A stretch of DNA of 51,358 nucleotides from Spirochaetaceae bacterium (lineage in GTDB: Bacteria > Spirochaetota > Spirochaetia > Treponematales > Treponemataceae), in contig JAGBFT010000092.1 of NCBI GenBank assembly GCA_017936345.1, positions 1 through 51,358 of the forward strand. The letters are read 5' to 3'. The translations under genes were made by a program, and so were the position numbers. This document shows positions 1 to 7,319 of the stretch, in pieces (the stretch's first letter is position 1; every line of letters starts with the position of its first letter). The notes under the pieces are model-generated. The model saw nothing but the letters and a program-made list of their open reading frames with translations, was not told the origin of the DNA and made no database searches.

Positions 1-615
1 CGTGAGTCCGTCACCGCCGCCGCCAGCCACACGGAGCAGTACGACCGTGTCCTTGGGGGCAAGGAGAACAAGGCTGGCATCACACTCCAGGTGGAGCCAC
101 GGGAGACGGGCAAGGGCAATAGCTACATCTGCAACTACAAAAATCCTGCAGTACCAGCTGAAATCTTTGAAGCTGTGCAGCGGGGCATCGAGAATTCCTT
201 TGGTGCCGGCATCAGGTACGGCTATCCCTGCACCGACATTGCTGTCACTGTCACTGGTTTGGACTACAATGAGCTGACTTCTACTGCCTTTGCCTTCGAA
301 GCCTGTGCCGTTGCCGCCTTTGATGCGGTGTGCAGCAAGGCGAATCCTGAGCTTCTGGAGCCAGTGATGAACGTGGACATTGTCTGTCCTAAGGACTTTG
401 TGGGGGATGCCATGAGCCAGGTGACCCAGCGAAGCGGCATTATCCTGAGTCTGGAGGACAAGGCGGGGGGAGACATCATCCACGCCCAGGCTCCCATGGC
501 CAAGATGTTCGGCTTTTCCACCAACCTGCGCTCTGTCACCCAGGGGCGGGCCTCCTTTGGCATGGAATTCAGCCACTTCCAGGTAAAGCCCGGCGGACTT
601 GGCTCTGCATATTGA
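1..615 (+). CDS. fusA: Elongation factor G, C-terminal part (5' end outside window)
   Basis: EF-G is the GTPase that drives tRNA-mRNA translocation on the ribosome. Reading frame 1 is open from the window edge to the TGA at 613-615 (204 residues). It covers much of domain IV (RESVTAAASHTEQYDRVLGG) and all of domain V, ending in the family-typical stretch GRASFGMEFSHFQ. The GTPase domain is upstream of the window. Spirochaetes can carry a translocation EF-G and a second paralogue specialised for ribosome recycling, and this fragment alone does not decide which one it is. A tRNA-Leu promoter begins 5 bases after the stop, so the tRNA is transcribed separately. Family assignment is secure; paralogue identity is not. 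Confidence 0.93.
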   Translation, partial: RESVTAAASHTEQYDRVLGGKENKAGITLQVEPRETGKGNSYICNYKNPAVPAEIFEAVQRGIENSFGAGIRYGYPCTDIAVTVTGLDYNELTSTAFAFEACAVAAFDAVCSKANPELLEPVMNVDIVCPKDFVGDAMSQVTQRSGIILSLEDKAGGDIIHAQAPMAKMFGFSTNLRSVTQGRASFGMEFSHFQVKPGGLGSAY

Positions 616-620
616 CTTGC

Positions 621-649
621 TTGACACAAAGCTGTCGTTGTGGTATCAT
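621..649 (+). promoter_or_regulatory. Sigma-70 promoter of tRNA-Leu
   Basis: TTGACA at 621-626, a 17-base spacer and TATCAT at 644-649, with a TG one base before the -10 (extended -10). The predicted start near 656 lies about 20 bases before the tRNA. It sits directly after the EF-G stop codon. Confidence 0.8.
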
Positions 650-674
650 CCTTCCTGTTGTTACTGCAACGTGA

Positions 675-756
675 GCGGCGATGGTGGAATTGGTAGACAC
701 GCCAGCTTGAGGTGCTGGTGGCGCGAGCTGTGCCTGTTCAAGTCAGGTTCGCCGCA
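675..756 (+). tRNA. tRNA-Leu (anticodon GAG)
   Basis: The acceptor arm GCGGCGA (675-681) pairs perfectly with TCGCCGC (749-755), with A756 as discriminator. The D arm TGGTGGAATTGGTAGACACG is of the leucine type. The anticodon stem CCAGC/GCTGG encloses loop TTGAGGT, giving GAG at 709-711, which reads CUC and CUU. There is a short variable arm and a normal T arm (GTTCAAGTC). The 3' CCA is not encoded and must be added by the CCA-adding enzyme, which is also in this window (49062-50450). Confidence 0.97.
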
Positions 757-796
757 AAAAAAAGACTGCTTGGTTTTCCAAGCAGTCTTTTTTTTT
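756..796 (+). terminator. Rho-independent terminator, probably bidirectional
   Basis: A 10-bp perfect stem (764-773 with 778-787), TTTT loop and nine T residues (788-796). The eight A residues at 756-763 give a T tract on the minus strand, so it can also stop transcription of the GntR gene coming from the right. Confidence 0.9.
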
Positions 797-876
797 GTAC
801 AAGTAAAAATGCAGTCCCACAAAAGACCAAAAAAGCGAATAAAGTTAACTCGAAAAAAAGATAGTTGCCACGAGAA

Positions 877-1500
877 TTAGGAGTTTCTTCTTTTCCAGAG
901 GTGCATCTTGATGAACTGCTCACCCTCTGGATTCTTGTCCTTAATATATTGAAGAATTTTTTGGTGTTCTTCGTGAGTAAAAATCATTTCCTCTTTTGTC
1001 ATGGGGTCAAAAAATATTTTTTGCAGGGCATTAAGATGAAGCTTATTGTACAAATCAGATAAAAAAAGATTGCCCGCTAGCATAATCATAGTCTCATGGA
1101 ATTTCAAATGACATTCACCAAAAGAGGACAAGTCAAAATTCTCCCCTTCGATGCAGGCCCTCATTTTTTCAATCTGCTCCTCCATAACGCCGATGTCAAC
1201 ATTCTTTTCTATGACAAGGGCAAAGGCCAGGGCTTCCAGATAGGCTCGAATTTCCAAGGCATGACAAATCTCTTCTTGGGAGTATTCACGAACATAGGTT
1301 CCTGATTTAGGTTGTATAATTACCAGACCATCTTGTTCAAGATGCTTTAAAGCTTCTCGTACAGGCATTCGGGAACAGTTGAACTCTGTTGCCAGCAGGT
1401 TCTCCGACAGTTTTTCACCGGGCTTGTATTCACCCGAACGAATTCGGTTTTGAATTGAGGAACAAATTTCTGTTTTAATGTGGTTACCTTGAGTGAGCAT
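877..1500 (-). CDS. GntR-family regulator, FCD (FadR-C) type; likely repressor of the adjacent sugar locus
   Basis: An N-terminal winged helix-turn-helix of GntR type spans about residues 10-75 (SRMPVREALKHLEQDGLV is the recognition region). It is followed by an all-helical FCD effector domain with the expected FHETM segment and a late EEH...KMHL pair, consistent with a metal- and ligand-binding pocket. The length (207 aa) is normal for the NanR/UxuR-like class. The gene is divergent from the binding-protein gene at 1694, and a GTATAC-centred palindrome overlaps that promoter's start site. I chose the ATG at 1500; a TTG at 1506 is the alternative. Neither has a Shine-Dalgarno sequence, and the -10 box is 7 bases away, so the mRNA may be leaderless. 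The true ligand is unknown; an N-acyl amino sugar is inferred from context. Confidence 0.88.
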   Translation of the reverse strand: MLTQGNHIKTEICSSIQNRIRSGEYKPGEKLSENLLATEFNCSRMPVREALKHLEQDGLVIIQPKSGTYVREYSQEEICHALEIRAYLEALAFALVIEKNVDIGVMEEQIEKMRACIEGENFDLSSFGECHLKFHETMIMLAGNLFLSDLYNKLHLNALQKIFFDPMTKEEMIFTHEEHQKILQYIKDKNPEGEQFIKMHLWKRRNS

Positions 1501-1506
1501 ATTCAA

Positions 1507-1536
1507 AAAGTACAGTAAATTCCAAGTTTATGTCAA
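1507..1536 (-). promoter_or_regulatory. Promoter of the GntR regulator gene
   Basis: Read on the minus strand: TTGACA (1536-1531), an 18-base spacer and TACTTT (1512-1507). The predicted start falls at about 1500, the A of the chosen ATG. Confidence 0.6.
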
Positions 1537-1615
1537 CTTGTGTTACAGATAAATTGGATAAAAAGGAGTGTTTAAAATTTATAATAAAAAAATTCTCAAT
1601 CTGATAAAAAAAATG

Positions 1616-1644
1616 TTGACAAACATCATAGTGTAAACTAGAAT
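1616..1644 (+). promoter_or_regulatory. Promoter of the sugar ABC-transport locus
   Basis: TTGACA at 1616-1621, a 17-base spacer and TAGAAT at 1639-1644. The predicted start is at about 1651, inside the GTATAC palindrome. A strong AGGAGG ribosome-binding site lies at 1681-1686, before the ATG at 1694. Confidence 0.82.
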
Positions 1645-1646
1645 AC

Positions 1647-1656
1647 AAGTATACTT
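1647..1656. promoter_or_regulatory. Candidate GntR operator (perfect palindrome AAGTATACTT)
   Basis: A 10-base perfect palindrome centred on GTATAC at the predicted transcription start. FadR-subfamily GntR regulators commonly bind palindromes with GT and AC half-site cores, and the divergent neighbour is such a regulator. Bound protein here would block initiation. The assignment is inferred from position and sequence. Confidence 0.5.
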
Positions 1657-1693
1657 CATTTAGTGTGAAGAAGATTTTATTAGGAGGAAACTA

Positions 1694-3013
1694 ATGAAAA
1701 AGATTGTAGCTGGCATAGCAGTTCTGCTGTGTCTCGCAACTGTTTTTGCTGGTGGTGGAAAGGAAAAGGCCCCCGCTTCTAGCTCTGCTGCTGGAGTGAC
1801 AGAGATTTCTTTGTGGACCTATCCAATCGGTGGATGGGGAGACCAGAAGACTGTTGACGCCTTGCTGGCAGATTTCCATGCTGCCAACCCTGGAATCAAG
1901 GTTACTGTTGACTACCTGACCTATGCCGATGGTGACGACAAGGTTAACACTGCCATCGAGGGTGGAGCTGCTCCTGACCTTATCATGGAAGGTCCAGAGC
2001 GCTTGGTTGCCAACTGGGGTGCAAAGGGAAAGATGGTAGACATCTCTGACCTCTATGATGCAAAGGACAAGGCAGAAATCAATCCTGCTGCCCTGGCCGC
2101 TTGTTTCACAGAAAGTGGTGCTGCCTATGAGTATCCCTTGGTTATGACCGTTCATTGTATGGCTATCAACAAGACAGTTTTTGAAAAGGCTGGAGCTCTC
2201 CAGTACATTGACCAGGCTACACGCACATGGACAACAGACAACTTCTTTAAGGCTGTAGACGCTCTCTACAAGGCTGGATACAAGAATGTTGGTGCTGTTT
2301 ACTGCGTAGGACAGGGTGGAGACCAGGGAACACGTGCTCTCGTAAACAACCTCTATGGTGGAACCTTCACTGATGCTGCCCACACCAAGTACACATGGGA
2401 TGATCCCAAGAACGTACAGGCCCTTGAGAAGCTGTATGCTACTGACGGAATCAACTTTGACGCTGGTATCGCCGGTGGTGACGAGATTGCTCTGTTCTAC
2501 AACGGAACACTGCAGATGGCATTCTGCTGGAACATCGCCCAGCAGTTGAACCCCAACTCTGCCAACACTGGTGCTGAAAAGACCCTTAATGGTGACGACA
2601 TCATGTTCGTGGCATTCCCCTCACAGAAGGGAACTGACACCAAGCTGCAGGGTGGTATCTGGGGATTCGGTATCTTTGACAACGGAAATGCTGACAAGAT
2701 TGCCGCTGCCAAGACCTTCATCAAGTATATGTGTGACTCTGCTGCCACTGCTGATGCTGTTAAGGCTGCCAACTACTTTGCAGTTCGCGACACAACAGAT
2801 GGTGGAGACATTTCCAAGATTTGGGCAGACAATGCTGTAATGAACAGCTACAATGTTCTTATGCCTTACTTGGGTGACTACTATCAGGTAACTAATGGCT
2901 GGGCAGAAGCACGTACACAGTGGTGGAACATGCTGCAGCAGGTTGGTGCTGGACAGAATGTTGCTGCTGTTGTTGCTCAGTATGCTGCCAATGCAAACGC
3001 CGCTGCAAAATAA
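1694..3013 (+). CDS. ABC transporter family-1 sugar-binding protein
   Basis: Periplasmic capture protein for a carbohydrate ABC importer. It has a signal peptide of about 19 residues ending FA, then mature sequence beginning GGGKEK. The bacterial extracellular solute-binding family 1 fold follows (ISLWTYPIGGWGDQKTVDALLADFH near the N terminus, APDLIMEGPE at the expected position). The 439-aa length is typical. No lipobox Cys is present, so it looks like a soluble periplasmic protein rather than a lipoprotein. It is the first gene of the locus and is followed by a terminator-like hairpin, a usual way to make binding protein in excess over permeases. Lyase and epimerase neighbours suggest sialic acid or another N-acetylated amino sugar, but the substrate is inferred. 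Confidence 0.9.
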   Translation: MKKIVAGIAVLLCLATVFAGGGKEKAPASSSAAGVTEISLWTYPIGGWGDQKTVDALLADFHAANPGIKVTVDYLTYADGDDKVNTAIEGGAAPDLIMEGPERLVANWGAKGKMVDISDLYDAKDKAEINPAALAACFTESGAAYEYPLVMTVHCMAINKTVFEKAGALQYIDQATRTWTTDNFFKAVDALYKAGYKNVGAVYCVGQGGDQGTRALVNNLYGGTFTDAAHTKYTWDDPKNVQALEKLYATDGINFDAGIAGGDEIALFYNGTLQMAFCWNIAQQLNPNSANTGAEKTLNGDDIMFVAFPSQKGTDTKLQGGIWGFGIFDNGNADKIAAAKTFIKYMCDSAATADAVKAANYFAVRDTTDGGDISKIWADNAVMNSYNVLMPYLGDYYQVTNGWAEARTQWWNMLQQVGAGQNVAAVVAQYAANANAAAK

Positions 3014-3040
3014 GCTATAGACGTTTGTAATATGCACTGA

Positions 3041-3087
3041 AAGTCCTTCTCCATGAAGTTGAAAGTTTCTTGGGGGAGGGCTTTTTT
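3041..3087 (+). terminator. Hairpin with T tract between binding protein and permease genes
   Basis: Arms 3042-3052 and 3072-3082 pair over 11 bp with three G-U pairs and are followed by TTTTTT. The stem is imperfect and probably leaky, so some transcripts would read on into the permease genes. Confidence 0.65.
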
Positions 3088-3144
3088 ACTAAGTAAGAAC
3101 TAAAATTTCGGTTTTACATCAAATGTTTTATATGTCGGTCTGGA

Positions 3145-3172
3145 TTGCATGATAGATTTTGTTGTCTAGAAT
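3145..3172 (+). promoter_or_regulatory. Candidate internal promoter before the permease genes
   Basis: TTGCAT (3145-3150), a 16-base spacer and TAGAAT (3167-3172). The predicted start coincides with the ATG at 3180. It would let the permease-lyase-epimerase genes be expressed past the upstream hairpin. Confidence 0.5.
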
Positions 3173-3179
3173 ATAAATT

Positions 3180-4112
3180 ATGTTTTTTGAGATGGAGGAA
3201 ACTTTGGCAAAGATAAAACTTGGGGCAGGTTCCTTGAATAATCGGTTGGTTCGTCATGAGACTATATCTGCTTATCTCTTCTTGCTTCCCTTCTTGTTGT
3301 TCTTTATCATGTTCGTGGTATACCCCATGTTTATGTGTGTGTTTACTAGCTTTTTTGACGCCACCATGGGTCGTGAAGATATATTTGTAGGTTTTGGAAA
3401 CTACATGACCTTGTTTCAGGATGAGGTTTTCTGGATAGCGCTAAGAAATACAATGGTCATTGTTTTGGTATCCGTTCCCATCACTTGTTTCTTTTCCTTG
3501 TGGGTTGCCTCCGTTATTAGTAAAATGCACGTAGCTGCTACATCTGCTTTCCGGTGTATCTTTTACTTGCCTGTGGTTACTGGTTCTGTTGCGGTAGCTA
3601 TGGTTTGGAAGTGGATGTACAACAATTATTACGGTGTATTCAATTATGTCGGTACTTCTTTAGGCTTGCTTGAAAGTAACATCAACTGGCTTGGTGATCC
3701 TCGCTTTGCCCTGGGTTGTATCATTTTGATTTTGTTGACAACATCTGTTGGGCAACCCATTGTATTGTATGTTTCAGCCCTGGACAATGTTGACAAGTCT
3801 TTGATTGAAGCTGCAAAGGTAGACGGTGCTACATCTTTAATGGCTTTCTGGAAGGTCAAGTGGCCCCAGATGATGCCTACCACCTTGTATATTTTGGTCA
3901 TCACTACCATCAACTCCTTCCAGTGCTTTGCCTTGATTCAGTTGTTGACCCTGGGTGGACCAAGCAACTCAACTATGACTATTATGTATTACATCTATTA
4001 CAATGCCTTCAAGCTGTTTAAGTATGGTTATGGTAATGCTATGGGTGTAATTCTTGCTATTATTATTGCTGTCTTGTCAGCAGTTCAGTTTAAGCTGGGA
4101 CAGGAAAAGTAG
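3180..4112 (+). CDS. Sugar ABC transporter permease (MalF/UgpA type)
   Basis: Inner-membrane channel subunit with six predicted transmembrane segments. The EAA loop (EAAKVDGA..., about residues 210-230), which docks the ATPase, is intact. The length (310 aa) is normal. The start is ambiguous: ATG at 3180 has no ribosome-binding site but lies 8 bases from a -10 box (leaderless option), while an in-frame TTG at 3204 has GGAGG five bases upstream. It is followed after 8 bases by the second permease. No ATPase gene is present in the locus, so a shared MsmK/MalK-type ATPase encoded elsewhere must energise it, as known for several sugar importers in other bacteria. Confidence 0.9.
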   Translation: MFFEMEETLAKIKLGAGSLNNRLVRHETISAYLFLLPFLLFFIMFVVYPMFMCVFTSFFDATMGREDIFVGFGNYMTLFQDEVFWIALRNTMVIVLVSVPITCFFSLWVASVISKMHVAATSAFRCIFYLPVVTGSVAVAMVWKWMYNNYYGVFNYVGTSLGLLESNINWLGDPRFALGCIILILLTTSVGQPIVLYVSALDNVDKSLIEAAKVDGATSLMAFWKVKWPQMMPTTLYILVITTINSFQCFALIQLLTLGGPSNSTMTIMYYIYYNAFKLFKYGYGNAMGVILAIIIAVLSAVQFKLGQEK

Positions 4113-4120
4113 GAGAGACT

Positions 4121-5023
4121 ATGGCAACGCAAAATTTGACAATAAAGACAAATCTTAACAAGAGCCGATGGGATTACCTTTCCTATGCAGTAATCGTTAT
4201 TATTGGCATCTTGTTTACCTTCCCCTTGTATTGGATTATTACCGGTGCATTTAAAACTGGTCGGGAAATCAATGCCACTGTTCCAGTTTGGATTCCTTCC
4301 GAATGGATTTTGGATAACTTTGTGCGCCTGATGGATAAGCGTTCAGCTCCCCTGTTCTCAATCTTTGGATTGGATGGACCTACAGTCCCTGCTGCCATTC
4401 GTTGGCTTTTGAATACTGTATTCATGTCTGTAGCATCCATGCTTTTGACTTGTATTACTGCTGCTATGGCGGGATATGTTTTGGCAAAGAAGCGTTTTGT
4501 TGGACGTACTCTCATCTTTACTCTGGTTGTATGTGCTATGGCTTTGCCCAAACAGGTTATTCTCATTCCTTTGCTGCGTGAAATGTCTGCATTGGGACTC
4601 TACGACAGCCTGTGGGCAGCAATTTTCCCCATCGTTGGTTGGCCCTTTGGTGTGTTCTTGGTCAAACAGTTTGCAGAAGGTATTCCAACGGAAATGGTGG
4701 AGGCCTGTCGTATTGATGGTGCAAGTGAATGGAGAACCTTTACCGATGTTATGTTCCCCATGATTAAGCCGGGTGTTGGAGCCTGCGCCATCTTTACCTT
4801 CATCAACTCATGGAATGACTACTTCATGCAGTTGATTATGTTGACCTCAAACAAGAACCTTACCATTTCTCTTGGTATTGCCACCATGCAGGGTGAAAGT
4901 TCCACAGACTATGGTCTTTTGATGGCAGGTGCCGCCTTGGCCTCTGTTCCTATCATTATTGTGTTCTTGATTTTCCAAAAATACTTTACAAAGGGCATCA
5001 CCATGGGTGCTGTTAAGGGTTGA
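4121..5023 (+). CDS. Sugar ABC transporter permease (MalG/UgpE type)
   Basis: Second membrane subunit of the importer (300 aa, six predicted transmembrane segments) with the EAA loop EACRIDGASEWRTF at about residues 194-207 and the MalG-type ending KGITMGAVKG. It starts 8 bases after the first permease with GGAGAGAC upstream, and its stop codon lies 5 bases before the aldolase ATG, so the three genes are surely one transcript. Substrate is as for the binding protein. Confidence 0.92.
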   Translation: MATQNLTIKTNLNKSRWDYLSYAVIVIIGILFTFPLYWIITGAFKTGREINATVPVWIPSEWILDNFVRLMDKRSAPLFSIFGLDGPTVPAAIRWLLNTVFMSVASMLLTCITAAMAGYVLAKKRFVGRTLIFTLVVCAMALPKQVILIPLLREMSALGLYDSLWAAIFPIVGWPFGVFLVKQFAEGIPTEMVEACRIDGASEWRTFTDVMFPMIKPGVGACAIFTFINSWNDYFMQLIMLTSNKNLTISLGIATMQGESSTDYGLLMAGAALASVPIIIVFLIFQKYFTKGITMGAVKG

Positions 5024-5028
5024 TTTTT

Positions 5029-5958
5029 ATGAAAGATTTGACAAAATATCAGGGAATTATTCCTGCATTTTATGCCTGTTATAACGATGATGGCTCTATT
5101 TCTCCTGAAAGGACCAGAGCTCTTGCTCAACTTATGGTAGATAAGGGTGTAAAAGGATTGTACGTCTGTGGTTCTTCTGGTGAGTGTATTTACCAGGGAA
5201 AGGAGGAGAGAAAAATCACTCTGGAAAATGTGATGGCCGTTGCAAAGGGTAAGTTGACAATTATTGCCCATGTTGCTTGTAACAACACTGCAGACAGTAT
5301 GGAGCTGGCTGCCCATGCTGAGAGTCTTGGTGTGGATGCCATCGCTGCAATTCCTCCGATTTACTTTAGGTTGCCGGACCATGCTATTGCCCAGTACTGG
5401 AATGATATTTCTTCTGCTGCTCCCAATACAGATTTTGTCATCTACAATATTCCTCAGTTGGCAGGTGTTTCTTTAACAGTGCCACTGTATAAAAAGATGA
5501 TGGAAAACAAGAATGTAATTGGTGTAAAGAATTCCTCCATGCCCATTCAGGACATTCAAATGTTCAAGGCTGCTGGTGGAAACGACCATGTTGTTTTTAA
5601 TGGGCCAGACGAGCAGCTTGTTGGTGGGCTGGCCATTGGTGCTGACGGCGGCATTGGTGGAACCTACGGAGTGATGCCTGAGCTGTATCTTCTAATTGAA
5701 AAGCTAGTAAGGGCTGGTCGTTTAGAGGAAGCCCAGACAGTACAGTACAAGGCCAATGATATTATCACTGCCATGTGCAGTTGTCATGGAAATATGTACG
5801 CTGTTGAGAAGAAGATTATTTCCATGAGGGATGGAGTTGAGTGCGGAGGTGTGCGCAAGCCCTTGGCAAATCTCATTCCAGAGGATATGGCTACTGTAGA
5901 AAAATGTCGCGCAATGATTGATGATGCTGTGGCATTTTGTAGTAAAATTACCTGCTAG
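5029..5958 (+). CDS. N-acetylneuraminate lyase / DHDPS-family aldolase
   Basis: Class I Schiff-base aldolase of the DapA/NanA superfamily (309 aa). It has GSSGE at residues 48-52, the catalytic Tyr in YNIPQLAG (Tyr139) and the Schiff-base Lys in GVKNSS (Lys167). NanA cleaves N-acetylneuraminate to ManNAc and pyruvate. The neighbourhood (sugar importer, AGE-type epimerase that would convert ManNAc to GlcNAc, GntR/FCD regulator) favours NanA over lysine-biosynthetic DapA. I chose the ATG at 5029, with AAGGG upstream, over a TTG at 5020. The family is broad and includes lyases for other 2-keto-3-deoxy acids, so the substrate is inferred. Confidence 0.82.
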   Translation: MKDLTKYQGIIPAFYACYNDDGSISPERTRALAQLMVDKGVKGLYVCGSSGECIYQGKEERKITLENVMAVAKGKLTIIAHVACNNTADSMELAAHAESLGVDAIAAIPPIYFRLPDHAIAQYWNDISSAAPNTDFVIYNIPQLAGVSLTVPLYKKMMENKNVIGVKNSSMPIQDIQMFKAAGGNDHVVFNGPDEQLVGGLAIGADGGIGGTYGVMPELYLLIEKLVRAGRLEEAQTVQYKANDIITAMCSCHGNMYAVEKKIISMRDGVECGGVRKPLANLIPEDMATVEKCRAMIDDAVAFCSKITC

Positions 5959-5969
5959 CTGGGGGGATT

Positions 5970-7028
5970 ATGGACAAGGATTCATTGCTTGCAACCAGAG
6001 AGTGGGTAAGAAAGGAGCTGGATGCTTGTGTAGAGTTCTGGCTTAAAAACGGAATGGATAAAAAGCACGGCGGGGTATATACCTGTCTCGATCGCAGTGG
6101 TAGAATTTATTCTACCGATAAAAGTGTTTGGATGCAGGGACGCTGTGCTTGGACCTTTTCCTATCTTTGTAGTGTTTATGGAAAGAAGCCTGAGTGGTTG
6201 GAAGCCGCCAAGAGTTGTTTGGATTTTTTAGAAAATCACTGTATCAATCACAGGGCAGGAAATCGGCTTTATTTTCAGGTAACAGAGGATGGCCGTCCCC
6301 TCCGTCAGCGCCGTTATTGCTTTAGTGAAGGTTTTTATGCCATTGCTAATGCTGAATATTACGGTGTAACAGGGGACAAGGTTCATCTGGAGCGGGCAAG
6401 AAGGGCTTATAAGATGATTTATCAGCTTAATAATGGTCTTGTTGCCGATCCTACCGGAATGGGTCCAAAGGTGGAGCCTGAGACTCGTCAAGGTAGAGGA
6501 CTCGGGGAGCCTATGATTTTCCTGAACATTACCAGTGTCATGCGCCGCACCGATCCAGACAATGCAGCTGAGTATAACAAGCATGCTTCTGAATGTGTTG
6601 AAACCATCTTCAAGTACCATATGCGTGAGGATTTAAAGTGCACCTTGGAAACTGTTGGTAAAGATGGTGAGTTCTGGAAGGATGTAACTGCTGGTCGTGT
6701 TGTAAATCCGGGGCACGATATTGAATGCAGCTGGTTCTTGATGGAGTATGCGAACCACCTGGCTTCTACTGGGGGTAAGCCTGAAGAGGCTAGGGAAATC
6801 CATCAAAGGGCAATCACAATCTTTGATTGGGCTGCTAAGGGTGGCTGGGACAATGAGTATGAGGGCTTGTTGTACTTTACTGATTGTCTTGGAAATCCCC
6901 CGGAGGCCTATGAGCATGACATGAAACTGTGGTGGCCTCATAACGAAATGCTGATTGCCAGCCTTATGATTTATCGTGATACTGGCAATGAGGTATATCT
7001 CGATTGGTTCAACAGGCTTGTAGATTAA
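5970..7028 (+). CDS. N-acylglucosamine 2-epimerase (AGE/RnBP family), cut short by an in-frame TAA
   Basis: AGE-family enzymes are (alpha/alpha)6 barrels that interconvert N-acetylmannosamine and N-acetylglucosamine. The 352 residues before the stop show family signatures: MQGRCAWTFS at about 55-64 and NPGHDIECSWFLMEY, with the first catalytic His at 249. The stop TAA at 7026-7028 interrupts the frame. The same frame continues for 56 more codons to a second TAA at 7197-7199 and encodes the expected family C terminus, so the intact protein would be about 409 residues. A one-base change from TAT or TAC (Tyr) would explain it. The truncated product lacks the second catalytic His. GGGGGG precedes the ATG. 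It may be a pseudogene, a sequencing error or a readthrough case. Confidence 0.85.
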   Translation: MDKDSLLATREWVRKELDACVEFWLKNGMDKKHGGVYTCLDRSGRIYSTDKSVWMQGRCAWTFSYLCSVYGKKPEWLEAAKSCLDFLENHCINHRAGNRLYFQVTEDGRPLRQRRYCFSEGFYAIANAEYYGVTGDKVHLERARRAYKMIYQLNNGLVADPTGMGPKVEPETRQGRGLGEPMIFLNITSVMRRTDPDNAAEYNKHASECVETIFKYHMREDLKCTLETVGKDGEFWKDVTAGRVVNPGHDIECSWFLMEYANHLASTGGKPEEAREIHQRAITIFDWAAKGGWDNEYEGLLYFTDCLGNPPEAYEHDMKLWWPHNEMLIASLMIYRDTGNEVYLDWFNRLVD

Positions 7029-7199
7029 TGCAAGAAGTATTTTTGCGATCCAGAATATGGTGAATGGTATGGTTATCGTCGTCGTGATGGCAAGCCCACC
7101 ATGCCTTCTACCAAGGGAAGTACCTTTAAGGGTCCCTTCCACGTGCCCCGCTGTTTGATTATGGTAGATACCATGTTGGGGCAGCTTTTGGAAGGTTAA
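7029..7199 (+). pseudogene. In-frame C-terminal remainder of the epimerase
   Basis: This is the continuation of the epimerase frame after the internal TAA, 56 codons without a start of its own. It contains GEWYGYRRRDGKP and GPFHVPR. The His in the latter (codon 391, at 7140-7142) matches the second catalytic His of the AGE family. The sequence is undegraded, with no other stop or frameshift, so the interrupting stop is recent, artefactual or tolerated by readthrough. Confidence 0.8.
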
Positions 7200-7209
7200 T
7201 CTTACTAAG

Positions 7210-7241
7210 AAAAAACGCAGGGGTCAAATCCTGCGTTTTTT
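7210..7241 (+). terminator. Bidirectional Rho-independent terminator
   Basis: A 12-bp perfect stem (7210-7221 with 7230-7241) with an A tract on the left and T tract on the right. It serves the sugar locus on the plus strand and could serve the convergent minus-strand gene at 7296. Confidence 0.88.
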
Positions 7242-7271
7242 CTTGATGACTAGGTGAAAGACCTGTTATTG

Positions 7272-7319
7272 ATGCATTTCAAAGTGACGGTGTCACTACT
7301 CATGCATTTCAAAGTGACG
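7272..7319. repeat. Short direct repeat (18 bp twice, offset 30)
   Basis: The sequence atgcatttcaaagtgacg occurs at 7272-7289 and 7302-7319. The right copy encodes the last residues (RHFEMH) of the minus-strand gene; the left copy lies just beyond its stop. This looks like a local duplication of the gene's 3' end. Confidence 0.8.

Noticed and set aside
1691-2383. 230-codon minus-strand open frame opposite the binding-protein gene
   Set aside because: It is fully antisense to a well-supported gene with a signal peptide and family match, and its own sequence (Ser/Val/Leu-rich) has no domain or ribosome-binding site.
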